Below, piece by piece: positions 41,238 to 52,527 of a DNA stretch of 64,000 nucleotides. The stretch comes from Phaeosaccion multiseriatum. Taxonomy: Eukaryota > Ochrophyta, other classes. The notes under the pieces were generated by a model that searched no databases, had not been told where the DNA came from, and was given only the letters and a program-made list of their open reading frames with translations. The stretch lies in the NCBI GenBank assembly GCA_965112735.1, contig OZ218950.1:3968001-4032000 (forward strand), in the 5' to 3' direction. Within the stretch, counting starts at the first letter, position 1. Each line of letters starts with the position of its first letter. A program made the position numbers and the translations under genes.

Positions 41238-42231
41238 GCGGTGGTTGTTCCCAAGGCATGCCCAGCAATGCTCTGTACGGCTTTCTTCACAGCCTCACAA
41301 CCTCACAACCCTCACCCACGGAACTCCTTCACTTCTCCGCCTTACGGCTCGTTGACGGCGGAGCCCTGCCCCTGTCCCATCCCGACCCGCCCTCCTCTTA
41401 CCCTTCTGCCCTGCCCCTGTCCCATCCCGACCCGCCCTCCTCTTACCCTTCTGCCCTGCCCCTGTCCCATCCCGACCCGCCCTCCTCTTACCCTTCTGCC
41501 CTGCCCCTGTCCCATCCCGACCCGCCCTCCTCTTACCCTTCTGCCCTGCCCCTGTCCCATCCCGACCCGCCCTCCTCTTACCCTTCTGCCCTGCCCCTGT
41601 CCCATCCCGACCCGCCCTCCTCTTACCCTTCTGCCCTGCCCCTGTCCCATCCCGACCCGCCCTCCTCTTACCCTTCTGCCCTGCCCCTGTCCCATCCCGA
41701 CCCGCCCTCCTCTTACCCTTCTGCCCTGCCCCTGTCGCATCCCGACCCGCCCTCCACTTACCCTTCTGCCCTGCCCCTGTCCCATCCCGACCCGCCCTCC
41801 TCTTACCCTTCTGCCCTGCCCCTGTCCCATCCCGACCCGCCCTCCTCTTACCCTTCTGCCCTGCCCCTGTCCCATCCCGACCCGCCCTCCTCTTACCCTT
41901 CTGCCCTGCCCCTGTCCCATCCCGACCCGCCCTCCTCTTACCCTTCTGCCCTGCCTCCTTCTCTACTGCTCTCTCCTCCCACCCCACCCCAACGCCCAAC
42001 GCCCAATCCCGCTCCCCCCCCCCCTCTTTCAACAATGACACTACACACCACAGCATCGCCGCCTACCCTCTGAGTCTGCTGAGTGCGTCCATCAAGGGCA
42101 TGCAGGACACTCTGGCGCTCCTGCACAAGGGAGAGAGCGTGGACCACCTCATCGCTCCCTTCGAGGTCACCAAGGACGTCGTGGGCTTTAACGAGTATTA
42201 CGAGGGGCACGACCGTTATAACGAGACATGA
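38161..42231 (+). CDS. PEP mutase/isocitrate lyase superfamily enzyme with complex-plastid presequence
   Basis: Ten exons (38161-38288, 38388-38570, 38769-38841, 39046-39084, 39429-39599, 39868-39941, 40132-40266, 40728-40779, 40945-41012, 42054-42231) splice in phase to 366 aa. The catalytic domain starts near residue 82 (LRKLLATGEILTMPCCYDGL). It has GDGDTGYGN (metal-binding Asp157/159), EDQVSPKRCGHTKGK (Cys194, the lyase signature KxCGH), IMARTDAR and LFLEAPQS. The Cys argues for a C-C lyase (methylisocitrate or dimethylmalate lyase type) rather than a phosphonomutase; the substrate is unknown. Residues 1-19 form a signal peptide (MANLLFLVEVLLLVVGSNA) followed by Phe and a Ser/Arg-rich stretch, the ASAFAP-type bipartite signal of red-derived complex plastids. 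Intron 2 is GC-AG (GCAAGT). Intron 9 holds a 45-bp minisatellite. Confidence 0.93.
40430..40700. repeat. CT-rich repeat in lyase-family intron 7
   Basis: Tandem copies of a 36-bp CT-rich unit containing CCCTCTTGCTCTCTTGCCTC, passing into CCCCTCTC repeats just before the exon 8 acceptor. Confidence 0.88.
41361..41955. repeat. 45-bp minisatellite in lyase-family intron 9
   Basis: About 13 copies of a 45-bp unit starting TGTCCCATCCCGACCCGCCC, nearly identical (single changes near 41737 and 41756). The unit is a multiple of three, so all frames without a stop stay open; the resulting repetitive proteins are artefacts. Confidence 0.95.
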
Positions 42232-42469
42232 CATTAGTTATTGCACGCGTTTCTTTTAACTCCCTCCTATGGACAGCACCAAAACTGAATCGTTTGGCTT
42301 GCTGCTGCTGCTGCTTGCTGCTGTTGCGGTATATCACCAACTGCTGCTAGCACTGCTGTTGCTGTTGCTGTTTCTTTCTTGTCTCTTCCAAAGAGCCAAG
42401 CAAAAGACAAAAGGCCTTCCTTCGTTTAGTTTCCCGTATGCTTGCGGCCACCAAACCCTACCACCCTCT

Positions 42470-42502
<33 letters not shown>

Positions 42503-42924
42503 CAGTCAGGAGAGAATAACACATCGACGCAGGGTAGACGAACCTCAGCTCCACCCCAATGTTCTGTGGTCAGCTCCACCCCAATGTTCTGTGGTGAGAG
42601 TTCTGTGAGGAGAGCAGAGGAGAGGCCACCCCAGCTCGGGCATTTGACTCCCTCCCTCTCCGGGTCACAAGACAGAGACAGACAGGCCTTGCCAAGCCCG
42701 GTAAATACAGATAGCCCGAGAGGACGAAGCAGTACATACATACATACTAAGTACATACAGCCAACAGACGCAGGCGGACCTGAGCGTCCGGTTCAGTACC
42801 CTTGCCCCGCGCCTTTGCCCTTGCCCTATCGGGCCCTGCTGTGCCATTCGGGGGGGGGGGGGGCGTCTACGGCTGTCCACTGCCATCCACTGCTGCCATC
42901 CACTGCCATCCACCGCCATCCTTA
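42232..42924. other. Tail-to-tail spacer, lyase-family / cupin gene
   Basis: About 690 bp. It contains a CTG-rich segment with ATATCACCAACTGCTGCTAG (about 42331), a tandem duplication of CAGCTCCACCCCAATGTTCT at 42547 and 42572, a G12 run near 42850 and a short CCATCCACTGC array. No gene is seen. Confidence 0.65.
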
Positions 42925-43059
42925 TCACGACGTGTTGAAGAAGCCCTTGTCCCTCTCTGCGAGGTTGGTACAGTCCCTCATGGCGAGGGTGTGTTTCTGC
43001 GATCTGCCGCTGCGGGCGTTGCACTGCGCATTCACACCCAAATTGGTAATGGTGTGGAT

Positions 43060-43117
<58 letters not shown>

Positions 43118-46100
43118 TGATTGCGCGCGTGTGTAAGACGCACCATTTATCCATCAGTTCATACGTACTTTTACTTGCATTCATCATCAGTTCTTACGTA
43201 CTTTTACTTGCATTCATCATCAGTTCTTACGTACTATTACTCGCATTCATCATCAGTTCTTACATACCGCAACTTACCATCCTCCCGGGACATACAGCAC
43301 CTCTCCTGCCCGAAGGATAATCTGACACCAGGTACAGAGGAGAGAGGAGCAACAGCACGAAGGGAGAGAGGAAGGCAAGGGGAGAGGGAGTGGGTGGGTG
43401 AGGTGGTGGGTGGGCGCCTCCAATGGTGGCTGCTTCAGCCAAGATATAAAGAAGCCCCCTGCCCGATACAGAGAGAGAGTCCATAGCCACTGCCGCCTGC
43501 TGCTCTCCCTCAACTCCGTCCTCGAGCCCCTCCCTTCCTCCCCTTCCTCCCCTTCCTCCCCTCCCCTCCCCTCCCCTCCCCTCCCCTCCCCTCCCCTCCC
43601 CTCTCCTCCCCTCCCCTCCCCGTATGCCTCTAAATCCCCTCCCCTCCCCCTTTTAACTCACTTCATTCGCCATGGTCTTGGGAAAGTTGGGGAAGGCGTC
43701 CAAGTCGGGCTTGCCCCAATTCACCGCCGTGTGCCTCGCGGAGGGGTGCGAGGGAGGGAACATGTACATACTCGCACATGCCTCGGGTCTGGCAAGGATC
43801 CAGCGACGCTTGCCAGTCACCAGGGCAACCTTTGAGTGGGTGAGGGGGTGGGTGGGTGGGTGGGGGAGTGAGCAAGATGGAGCATTTCGGTCCACAGCAG
43901 CAGCAGCCGCAGCGACAGGAGCCGCATGGGAGAGAGAGACAAAGACACATACTATATATATATATTATATATATATCACACGCACACTCAAAACGGCCCA
44001 ACACTCACTCACACTCACTCACTCACACTCACCATATTGCGAGTACCGTCATAGTGGGCTTCGGCAAGGACACCGTGCATGCCTTTCAGGAGGGAGGGAG
44101 GGAGGGAGGGAGGGAGGAGCGAGATAGAGCGCGAGAGAGAGAGAGAGAGAGACAAGGGCAGGCAGGCGTAAGGGGAAGGGGAGACTGAGACTGACTGAGA
44201 GAGTCTGACTGACTGACTGACTGACTGACTGACTGACTGACTGACTGACTGATTGACTGACTGACTGACTGACTGACTGACTGACTGACTGAGAGAGTCT
44301 GACTGACTGACTGACTGACTGACTGACTGCTCAGATGACACACTCACTCCACTCCTCACACTCACTCGATGATAAGCACTAGGCAGGGTAAAGGGTGTAA
44401 CGGGTCATGCACATACCCACACCCCCGCCTTTGCCTCGTCGCGCTCTTCCCGACCACCAGGCAGTACGACTCTACGTGACTGTACTTCTTGACTCTACTT
44501 GACTCTACTTGACTCTACTTGACTCTACTTGACTCTACGTGACTGTACTTCTTGACTCTACTTGACTCTACGTGACTCTACTTGACTCTTCTTGACTCTA
44601 CGTGACTCTACTTGACTCTACTTGACTCTACTTGACTCTACTTGACTCTACGTGACTCTACTCTTCTTGACTCTACGTGACTGACTCTACTTACTACTTG
44701 ACTCTACTTGACTCTACTTGACTCTACGTGACTCTACTTGACTCTTCTTGACTCTACGTGACTCTACTTGACTCTACTTGACTCTACTTGACTCTACTTG
44801 ACTCTACGTGACTGTACTACTTGACTCGACTTGACTCTACTTGACTCTACTTGACTCTACTTGACTCTACTTGACTCTACTTGACTCTACTTGACTCTAC
44901 TTGACTGTACTTGACTCTACGTGACTGTACTACTTGACTCTACTTGACTCTACTTGACTCTACTTGACTCTACTTGACTCTACTTGACTCTACTTGACTC
45001 TACTTGACTCTACTTGACTCTACTTGACTCTACTTGACTCTACTTGACTCTACTTGACTCTACTTGACTCTACTTGACTCTACTTGACTCTACTTGACTC
45101 TACTTGACTCTACTTGACTCTACTTGACTCTACTTGACTCTACTTGACTCTACTTGACTCTACTTGACTCTACTTGACTCTACTTGACTCTACTTGACTC
45201 TACTTGACTCTACTTGACTCTACTTGACTCTACTTGACTCTACTTGACTCTACTTGACTCTACTTGACTCTACTTGACTCTACTTGACTCTACTTGACTC
45301 TACTTGACTCTACTTGACTCTACTTGACTCTACTTGACTCTACTTGACTCTACTTGACTCTACTTGACTCTACTTGACTCTACTTGACTCTACTTGACTC
45401 TACTTGACTCTACTTGACTCTACTTGACTCTACTTGACTCTACTTGACTCTACTTGACTCTACTTGACTCTACTTGACTCTACTTGACTCTACTTGACTC
45501 TACTTGACTCTACTTGACTCTACTTGACTCTACTTGACTCTACTTGACTCTACTTGACTCTACTTGACTCTACTTGACTCTACTTGACTCTACGTGACTC
45601 TACTTGACTCTACTTGACTCTACTTGACTCTACTTGACTCTACTTGACTCTACTTGACTCTACTTGACTCTACTTGACTCTACTTGACTCTACTTGACTC
45701 TACTTGACTCTACTTGACTCTACTTGACTCTACTTGACTCTACTTGACTCTACGTGACTCTACTTGACTCTACTTGACTCTACTTGACTGTACTTGACTG
45801 TACTTGACTCTACTTGACTCTACTTGACTCTACTTGACTGTACTTGACTCTACTTGACTCTACGTGACTCTACTTGACTCTACTTGACTCTACTTGACTC
45901 TACTTGACTCTACTTGACTCTACTTGACTCTACGTGACTCTACTTGACTCTTCTTGACTCTACGTGACTCTACTTGACTCTACGTGACTCTACTTGACTC
46001 TACTTGACTCTACTTGACTCTACTTGACTCTACTTGACTCTACGTGACTCTACTTGACTCTACTTGACTCTACTTGACTCTACTTGACTCTACTTGACTC

Positions 46101-49100
46101 TACGTGACTCTACTTGACTCTACTTGACTCTACTTGACTCTACGTGACTCTACTTGACTCTTCTTGACTCTACGTGACTCTACTTGACTCTACGTGACTC
46201 TACGTGACTCTACTTGACTCTTCTTGACTCTACGTGACTCTACTTGACTCTACGTGACTCTACTTGACTCTACTTGACTCTACTTGACTCTACTTGACTC
46301 TACTTGACTCTACGTGACTCTACTTGACTCTACTTGACTCTACTTGACTCTACTTGACTCTACTTGACTCTACGTGACTCTACTTGACTCTACTTGACTC
46401 TACTTGACTCTACGTGACTCTACTTGACTCTTCTTGACTCTACGTGACTCTACTTGACTCTACGTGACTCTACTTGACTCTACGTGACTCTACGTGACTC
46501 TACTTGACTCTACTTGACTCTACTTGACTCTACTTGACTCTACGTGACTCTACTTGACTGTACTTGACTCTACGTGACTCTACTTGACTCTACTTGACTC
46601 TACTTGACTCTACTTGACTCTACTTGACTCTACTTGACTCTACTTGACTCTACTTGACTCTACTTGACTCTACTTGACTCTACTTGACTCTACTTGACTC
46701 TACTTGACTCTACTTGACTCTACTTGACTCTACTTGACTCTACTTGACTCTACTTGACTGTACTTGACTCTACTTGACTCTACTTGACTCTACGTGACTC
46801 TACTTGACTGTACTTGACTGTACTTGACTCTACTTGACTCTACTTGACTCTACTTGACTCTACGTGACTGTACTTGACTCTACTTGACTCTACTTGACTC
46901 TACTTGACTCTACTTGACTCTACTTGACTCTACGTGATTGTACTTGACTCTACTTGACTCTACTTGACTCTACTTGACTCTACTTGACTCTAGGTGACTG
47001 TACTTGACTCTACGTGACTGTACTTGACTCTACTTGACTCTACGTGACTGTACTTCTTGACTCTACTTGACTCTACTTGACTCTACTTGACTCTACTTGA
47101 CTCTACTTGACTCTACTTGACTCTACTTGACTGTACTTGACTGTACTTGACTCTACTTGACTCTACTTGACTCTACTTGACTCTACTTGACTCTACTTGA
47201 CTCTACTTGACTCTACTTGACTCTACTTGACTCTACGTGACTCTACTTGACTCTACTTGACTCTACTTGACTCTACTTGACTCTACTTGACTCTACTTGA
47301 CTCTACTTGACTCTACTTGACTCTACTTGACTCTACTTGACTCTACTTGACTCTACTTGACTCTACTTGACTCTACTTGACTCTACTTGACTCTACGTGA
47401 CTGTACTTGACTCTACGTGACTCTACTTGACTCTACTTGACTCTACTTGACTCTACGTGACTGTACTTGACTCTACGTGACTGTACTTGACTCTACTTGA
47501 CTGTACTTGACTCTACTTGACTCTACTTGACTCTACTTGACTCTACTTGACTCTAGTTGACTCTACTTGACTCTACTTGACTCTAGTTGACTCTACTTGA
47601 CTCTACTTGACTCTACGTGACTGTACTTGACTCTACGTGACTGTACTTGACTCTACTTGACTCTACTTGACTCTACTTGACTCTACTTGACTGTACTTGA
47701 CTCTACTTGACTCTACTTGACTCTACTTGACTCTACTTGACTCTACGTGACTGTACTTGACTCTACGTGACTGTACTTGACTCTACGTGACTGTACTTGA
47801 CTCTACTTGACTGTACTTGACTCTACTTGACTCTACTTGACTCTACTTGACTCTACTTGACTCTACGTGACTGTACTTGACTCTACTTGACTGTACTGGA
47901 CTCTACTTGACTCTACTTGACTCTACTTGACTCTACTTGACTCTACTTGACTCTACTTGACTCTACTTTACTCTACTTGACTCTACTTGACTGTACTTGA
48001 CTCTACTTGACTCTACTTGACTCTACTTGACTCTACTTGACTCTACTTGACTCTACTTGACTTGACCTCACCGAATCGGCAGTGAATCCCCTTGAACTTC
48101 CTCGGATCCGTGAGAAAGAAGGAGGCGTCTTTTCTGTTGGCCAGCATGGGCAGCGACTGCGAGATGAAGGGCTTGGGGGACTTGGTTGAATCGCTGATGC
48201 GGAAGTAGTAGTGAATGTCCGGCGCTCCATCTTCTTCTCCGTTCTCATCAACTCGTGGCAAGTTACTGAGCAAAGTCAGAGCGTGGGGTGGTGCAGCGAA
48301 TTGAAAAGGAGAAAAAGGAGGAGGAGAAGGAGGAGAAGGAGAAGAAGGGGGAAGCAGGAAGGAGATGCGATTGCGTTGCGTGCGGTCTACTGCCCTCCAT
48401 TCCATTTGTCCCCCTCTCGTGACTGAAACTGCATACTGTAAACGTGGGGTGAGCAAGTGCAATTGACGGGGGGGCATAAAAAACACACATTCGATAAAAG
48501 AGTAACTCCAATGCACACACACACACCCACACACCCACACACACACCCACCCACACACACACGCACACACACGCACGCACGTGCACGCACACACACACCT
48601 GCCCTCCCCGCCCATGACTGGCTGTCCGGTGCCTCCATCATCCAGCACGGCAAGCCTGAGCCACTCCTCGTAGCTCATGGACTGCTTGACTGTGGGGGGT
48701 TTCCAGTCTGGGGGCTTGTCTCTCAAGCCGCCCTTGCCGGTGAAGTAGAGGAAGTGGTTCGACTCAGAAACCTCGGCCTGTGAGGAAGGAGGAGGAGGAG
48801 GAGGAGGAGGAGGAGAAGGAGAAGGACGAGGAGGAGGAGAAGGAGGAGGATGAGGAGGAGGATGAGGAGGAGGAGGAGGAGGAGGAGGAGGAGGAGGAGG
48901 AGGAGGAGGAGGAGGAGGAGGAGGAGGAAGGGGGGAAAGGAGGAGCAGAAGCGCCTGGCGAGGCGAGTTGTGCGGGTGTACATCGTGTGCAGAGTGGCTG
49001 GTCCATACATACTGCCTCTCTCTCTTTCGTCCCATTGTTTCTTTCAATGACGTCCTCACAACACACCCACTTTGTGGACTTACTACCCACCTCATACTTG

Positions 49101-52100
49101 GTGTCCTTGCCAACCCCCTGGGACACGAAATTGGGGTCTGCCCACTTCCTGCTCGTCTCTTCAAGCTCGGGTACGTTGTATACAATGAAGGGTACCTCGG
49201 CCCGGCGGTAAGCCTCTGTTTTCACAGTTGTCGCACAAGAAACATGTGGGTGCATAACCCGTCAGCTACATGCTGCCCTGTCCGTGATGTTATGTATATC
49301 ATGAGTGGCATGGTCCCTCTCTCCTCTCTTCTCTCTCCCCTCTCCTCTGCCCTCTGCCCTCTTCCCCCTCACCTGCCACTGACTGCTGTTTCTGGAAGTC
49401 GAACCTGCGTGTAGAGGTTGGTGTGGTGGTTGGTGGTCAAAAGGGAATAAAGAACAAAAAACAGAAAAAACAGGACGACAGAGAGTGCAGACAAGAGGCA
49501 AGGCAAGGCAATGATAGTTACAGTGCAATGCTTCATCTTTGGAAGCCATGGTGCACCTCGTCGACTCTAGTCTGCACTCCACCCCCCCATCCCCCCACCC
49601 TTCCCTCCCTCCCTCCCTCCCTCCCTCGCTCCCTCCCTCGCTTCCCCCCCCCCCCCCCCCCCTCCCTCCCTCCCTCCCTCCCTCCCTCCCTCCCTCCCTC
49701 CCTCCCTCCCTCCCTCCCTCCCTCCCTCCCTCCCTCCCTCCCTCCCTCCCTCCCTCCCTCCCTCCCTCCCTCCCTCCCTCCCTCCCTGACCTGCAAATCC
49801 CATTGTAGTGCTTGGCCGGGATGAAGCTCGCGTCATCCATACTCCAATTGTTCAGCAGGTCCATCACTACAGGGAGGGGGGCACACAGTGGGGCAGGCAG
49901 GCACAGGGCGAACAAGGCCTAACGACATAAGGACATGAGGAGGGGCATGTGGGCCGAGCTGGGCTGACAGGGCATACATCCCCTCCTTCCCCTCCCCTCC
50001 CCTCCCCTGCCCTCATCTCTCCTCCCCTCCCCTCCCATGCCCTCCCCCCCGCTCCCCTCCTCTCCTCTCCCCCTCCCCTCCTCCTCCTCCTCCCCTCCCC
50101 TCCCCTCTTCTCCTCTCCTCTCCCCCTCCCCTCCTCCTCCCCTCCCCTCCCCTCCCCTCCCCTCCTGACCTGGGTACTCCTGGGGGTAGCCAGCCGCCGG
50201 CACGTCCGGGCACTCAAAAGGAAACATATTGTCGGAATACACCTTCCGACCAACGGACAACAGAAATTTGACATGTTGTACGTTACGAAGTAGCACGCCA
50301 TTGGGAGGAGGAGGAGGAGAAAGCGGAGGAGGCGGAGGAGGAGGAGGAGGAGGAGGAGGAGGAGGAGAAAGAGGAGGAGGAAGAGGAGGAGGAGGCGGAG
50401 GAGGAGAAAGAGGAGGAGGAGGAGGAGGAGGAAGAGGAGGAGCAGGAGGAGGAGGAGGAGGAGTGAGGAGTGAGGAGGAGGAGGAGGAGAAGGAGGAGGA
50501 GGAGGTGGAGAAGGAGGAGGAGGAGGAGGAGGAGGAGGCGGAGGAGGAGGCGGAGGAGGAAAAGGAGGAGGAGGAGGAGGAGGAGGAGGAGGAGGAGGAG
50601 GAGGAGGAGGAGGAGGAGGAGGAGGAGGAGGAGGAGGAGGAGGAGGAGGAGGAGGAGGAGGAGGAGGAGGAGGAGGTGGAGAAGGAGGAGGAGGAGGAGG
50701 AGGAGGAGGAGGAGGCGGAGGAGGAAAAGGAGGAGGAGGAGGAGGAGGAGGAGGAGGAGGAGGAGGAGGAGGTGGAGGAGGAGGAGGAGGAGGAGGAGGA
50801 AGAGGAGGAGGAAGAGGAGGGGGAGAAGGAGGAGGAGGAGGAGGAGGAGGAGGAAGAGAGGAGGAGAAGAAGAAGGAGGAGGAGGAGGAGGAGGAGGAGG
50901 AGGAGGAGGAGGAGGAGGAGGAGGAGGAGGAGGAAGAGGAGGAGGAGAAGAAGAAGAAGAAGGAGAAGAAGAAGAAGGACAACGAGGAGGAGGAGGAGGG
51001 GGAGGAGGAGGAGGAGGAGCAGGAGGAGGACAAGGAGGCTTAAAGAAGGGTAACAATCAAGTGCCAGTCCTATGCCAGTCCTATGGCAGTCCTACCTCGC
51101 TGGACATGAAGAGAGGCGCAGCGGGGTCCACAAGGGTGTGCATGCCCTTCTCGTGCCCAGGGGTGGAGGGCTTGTCTCCTCCCCATTGGACGGAGAAGAG
51201 GCCGCCCAAACCCTTGAGGAGAGAGAGGGGGGCGGAGGGGGAGAGAAAGACACACACACACACATACAGAGAGGGAGGGTGGCGGGGGGGAGACGAAAGA
51301 GAGACAGGGAGAGAGAGTGAGTGAGTGAGTGAGTGAGTAAGTGAGTGAGCAGAGCAGCGCATACGAAACAAAATACACGCAACACAACCAATGAAGAAAA
51401 CGCCCTCGTTGTAAGCATTCTGTCTCCCTCCCTCCCTCCCTCCTTCCCTCTCTCCCTCCTTCCCTCCCTCCCTCCTTCCCTCTCTCTCTCCCTCCCTCCC
51501 TGCATCGCCACGGACTTCCGTCGCCGCACACGCACGCGCGCACAAACACACGCTCCCCCCTGTCCCCCCTATCCCCCCCCACCCCCCCCCCCCCCCACAC
51601 ACACACACACACGTGCACACACACACACGTACACACACACGTACACACATACCTGGTTGACCTCCTCTCTGACCCCCTCGAGCTTCGCGGCCCCCTCTCC
51701 CGCATAGCGCTCAGCCGCAGAGGCTCCTGCCCCGGGGGGAGGCACGCTCCTTCGGTCGCGGGCATCACTACCTGGCACCGCTGCTGCTGCTGCTGCTGCT
51801 GCTGCCCTCCTCTCTGCCTTGGTCACGCCTCCCCATGCTCCTGCCTGCTCTCGTCAAGCGATGAAGGACAAGCCCAACCACAAGCAAGACGGAGCGCACC
51901 CCTGACGTAAGCGAACAACACGTCCCCAACCCCCTAACGTAAGGGAACATAACGAGCAAGGTATGTACGTACCTGTTCGTCGAGTTTGGTGGTGAGGAAC
52001 ATTCGGTACTCCTCCGCGGAAGAGAGGGGTGCCTTGAAGTGACGAGACACAAGTCGGGGGATGCCCTCTGTGGAGTTGTGTGAGTGTTGAGTTGAGTACA

Positions 52101-52110
52101 AATGAGAAGA

Positions 52111-52145
<35 letters not shown>

Positions 52146-52475
52146 GAGGGAGAGAGAGGAGGAAGAACATACGTAGTACATACGAAGTGAGATGACGGCA
52201 GAGTCGAGCGCATCTCATCCTCTTGATGCCCGCAGCTGACATGGCTCCAACGCTCCCCATGACCCATGTGAATGACCCATATGACCCAATGACCATGACC
52301 CTCCCTCTCCTCTCTCTCCAATGACCTTCTTGCCCCTTTCCTCGGCTCACCGGGTAAGTCTGTCCTGTGCAGCAGCACCCCCCCTCCCCCCCCCCCACTG
52401 AGTTGACTCTCAACGAGGTTGTTGTGGACGGTCTCTGCGTTAAATCCGAGCACCGCTGCGCATGTTTCCTCTGTG

Positions 52476-52527
<52 letters not shown>

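Noticed and set aside
41216-42073. Repetitive proteins of 190-370 residues on both strands
   Set aside because: The 45-bp unit is a multiple of three without stops. The array lies between two exons of the lyase-family gene that join in phase without it.
42334-42756. Minus-strand ORF of 140 codons downstream of the lyase-family gene
   Set aside because: It runs through CTG, GA and duplicated segments and has no recognisable feature; it is probably chance in GC-rich sequence.
44464-48064. CRISPR-like array or centromeric repeat
   Set aside because: The 10-bp units have no spacers and the host is eukaryotic. The array is inside an intron between two clearly coding exons.
50229-51324. Long open frames of polyGlu, polyArg, polyLeu and polySer on both strands
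   Set aside because: They are translations of one GGA array in an intron; frames without stops are expected from any such triplet repeat.
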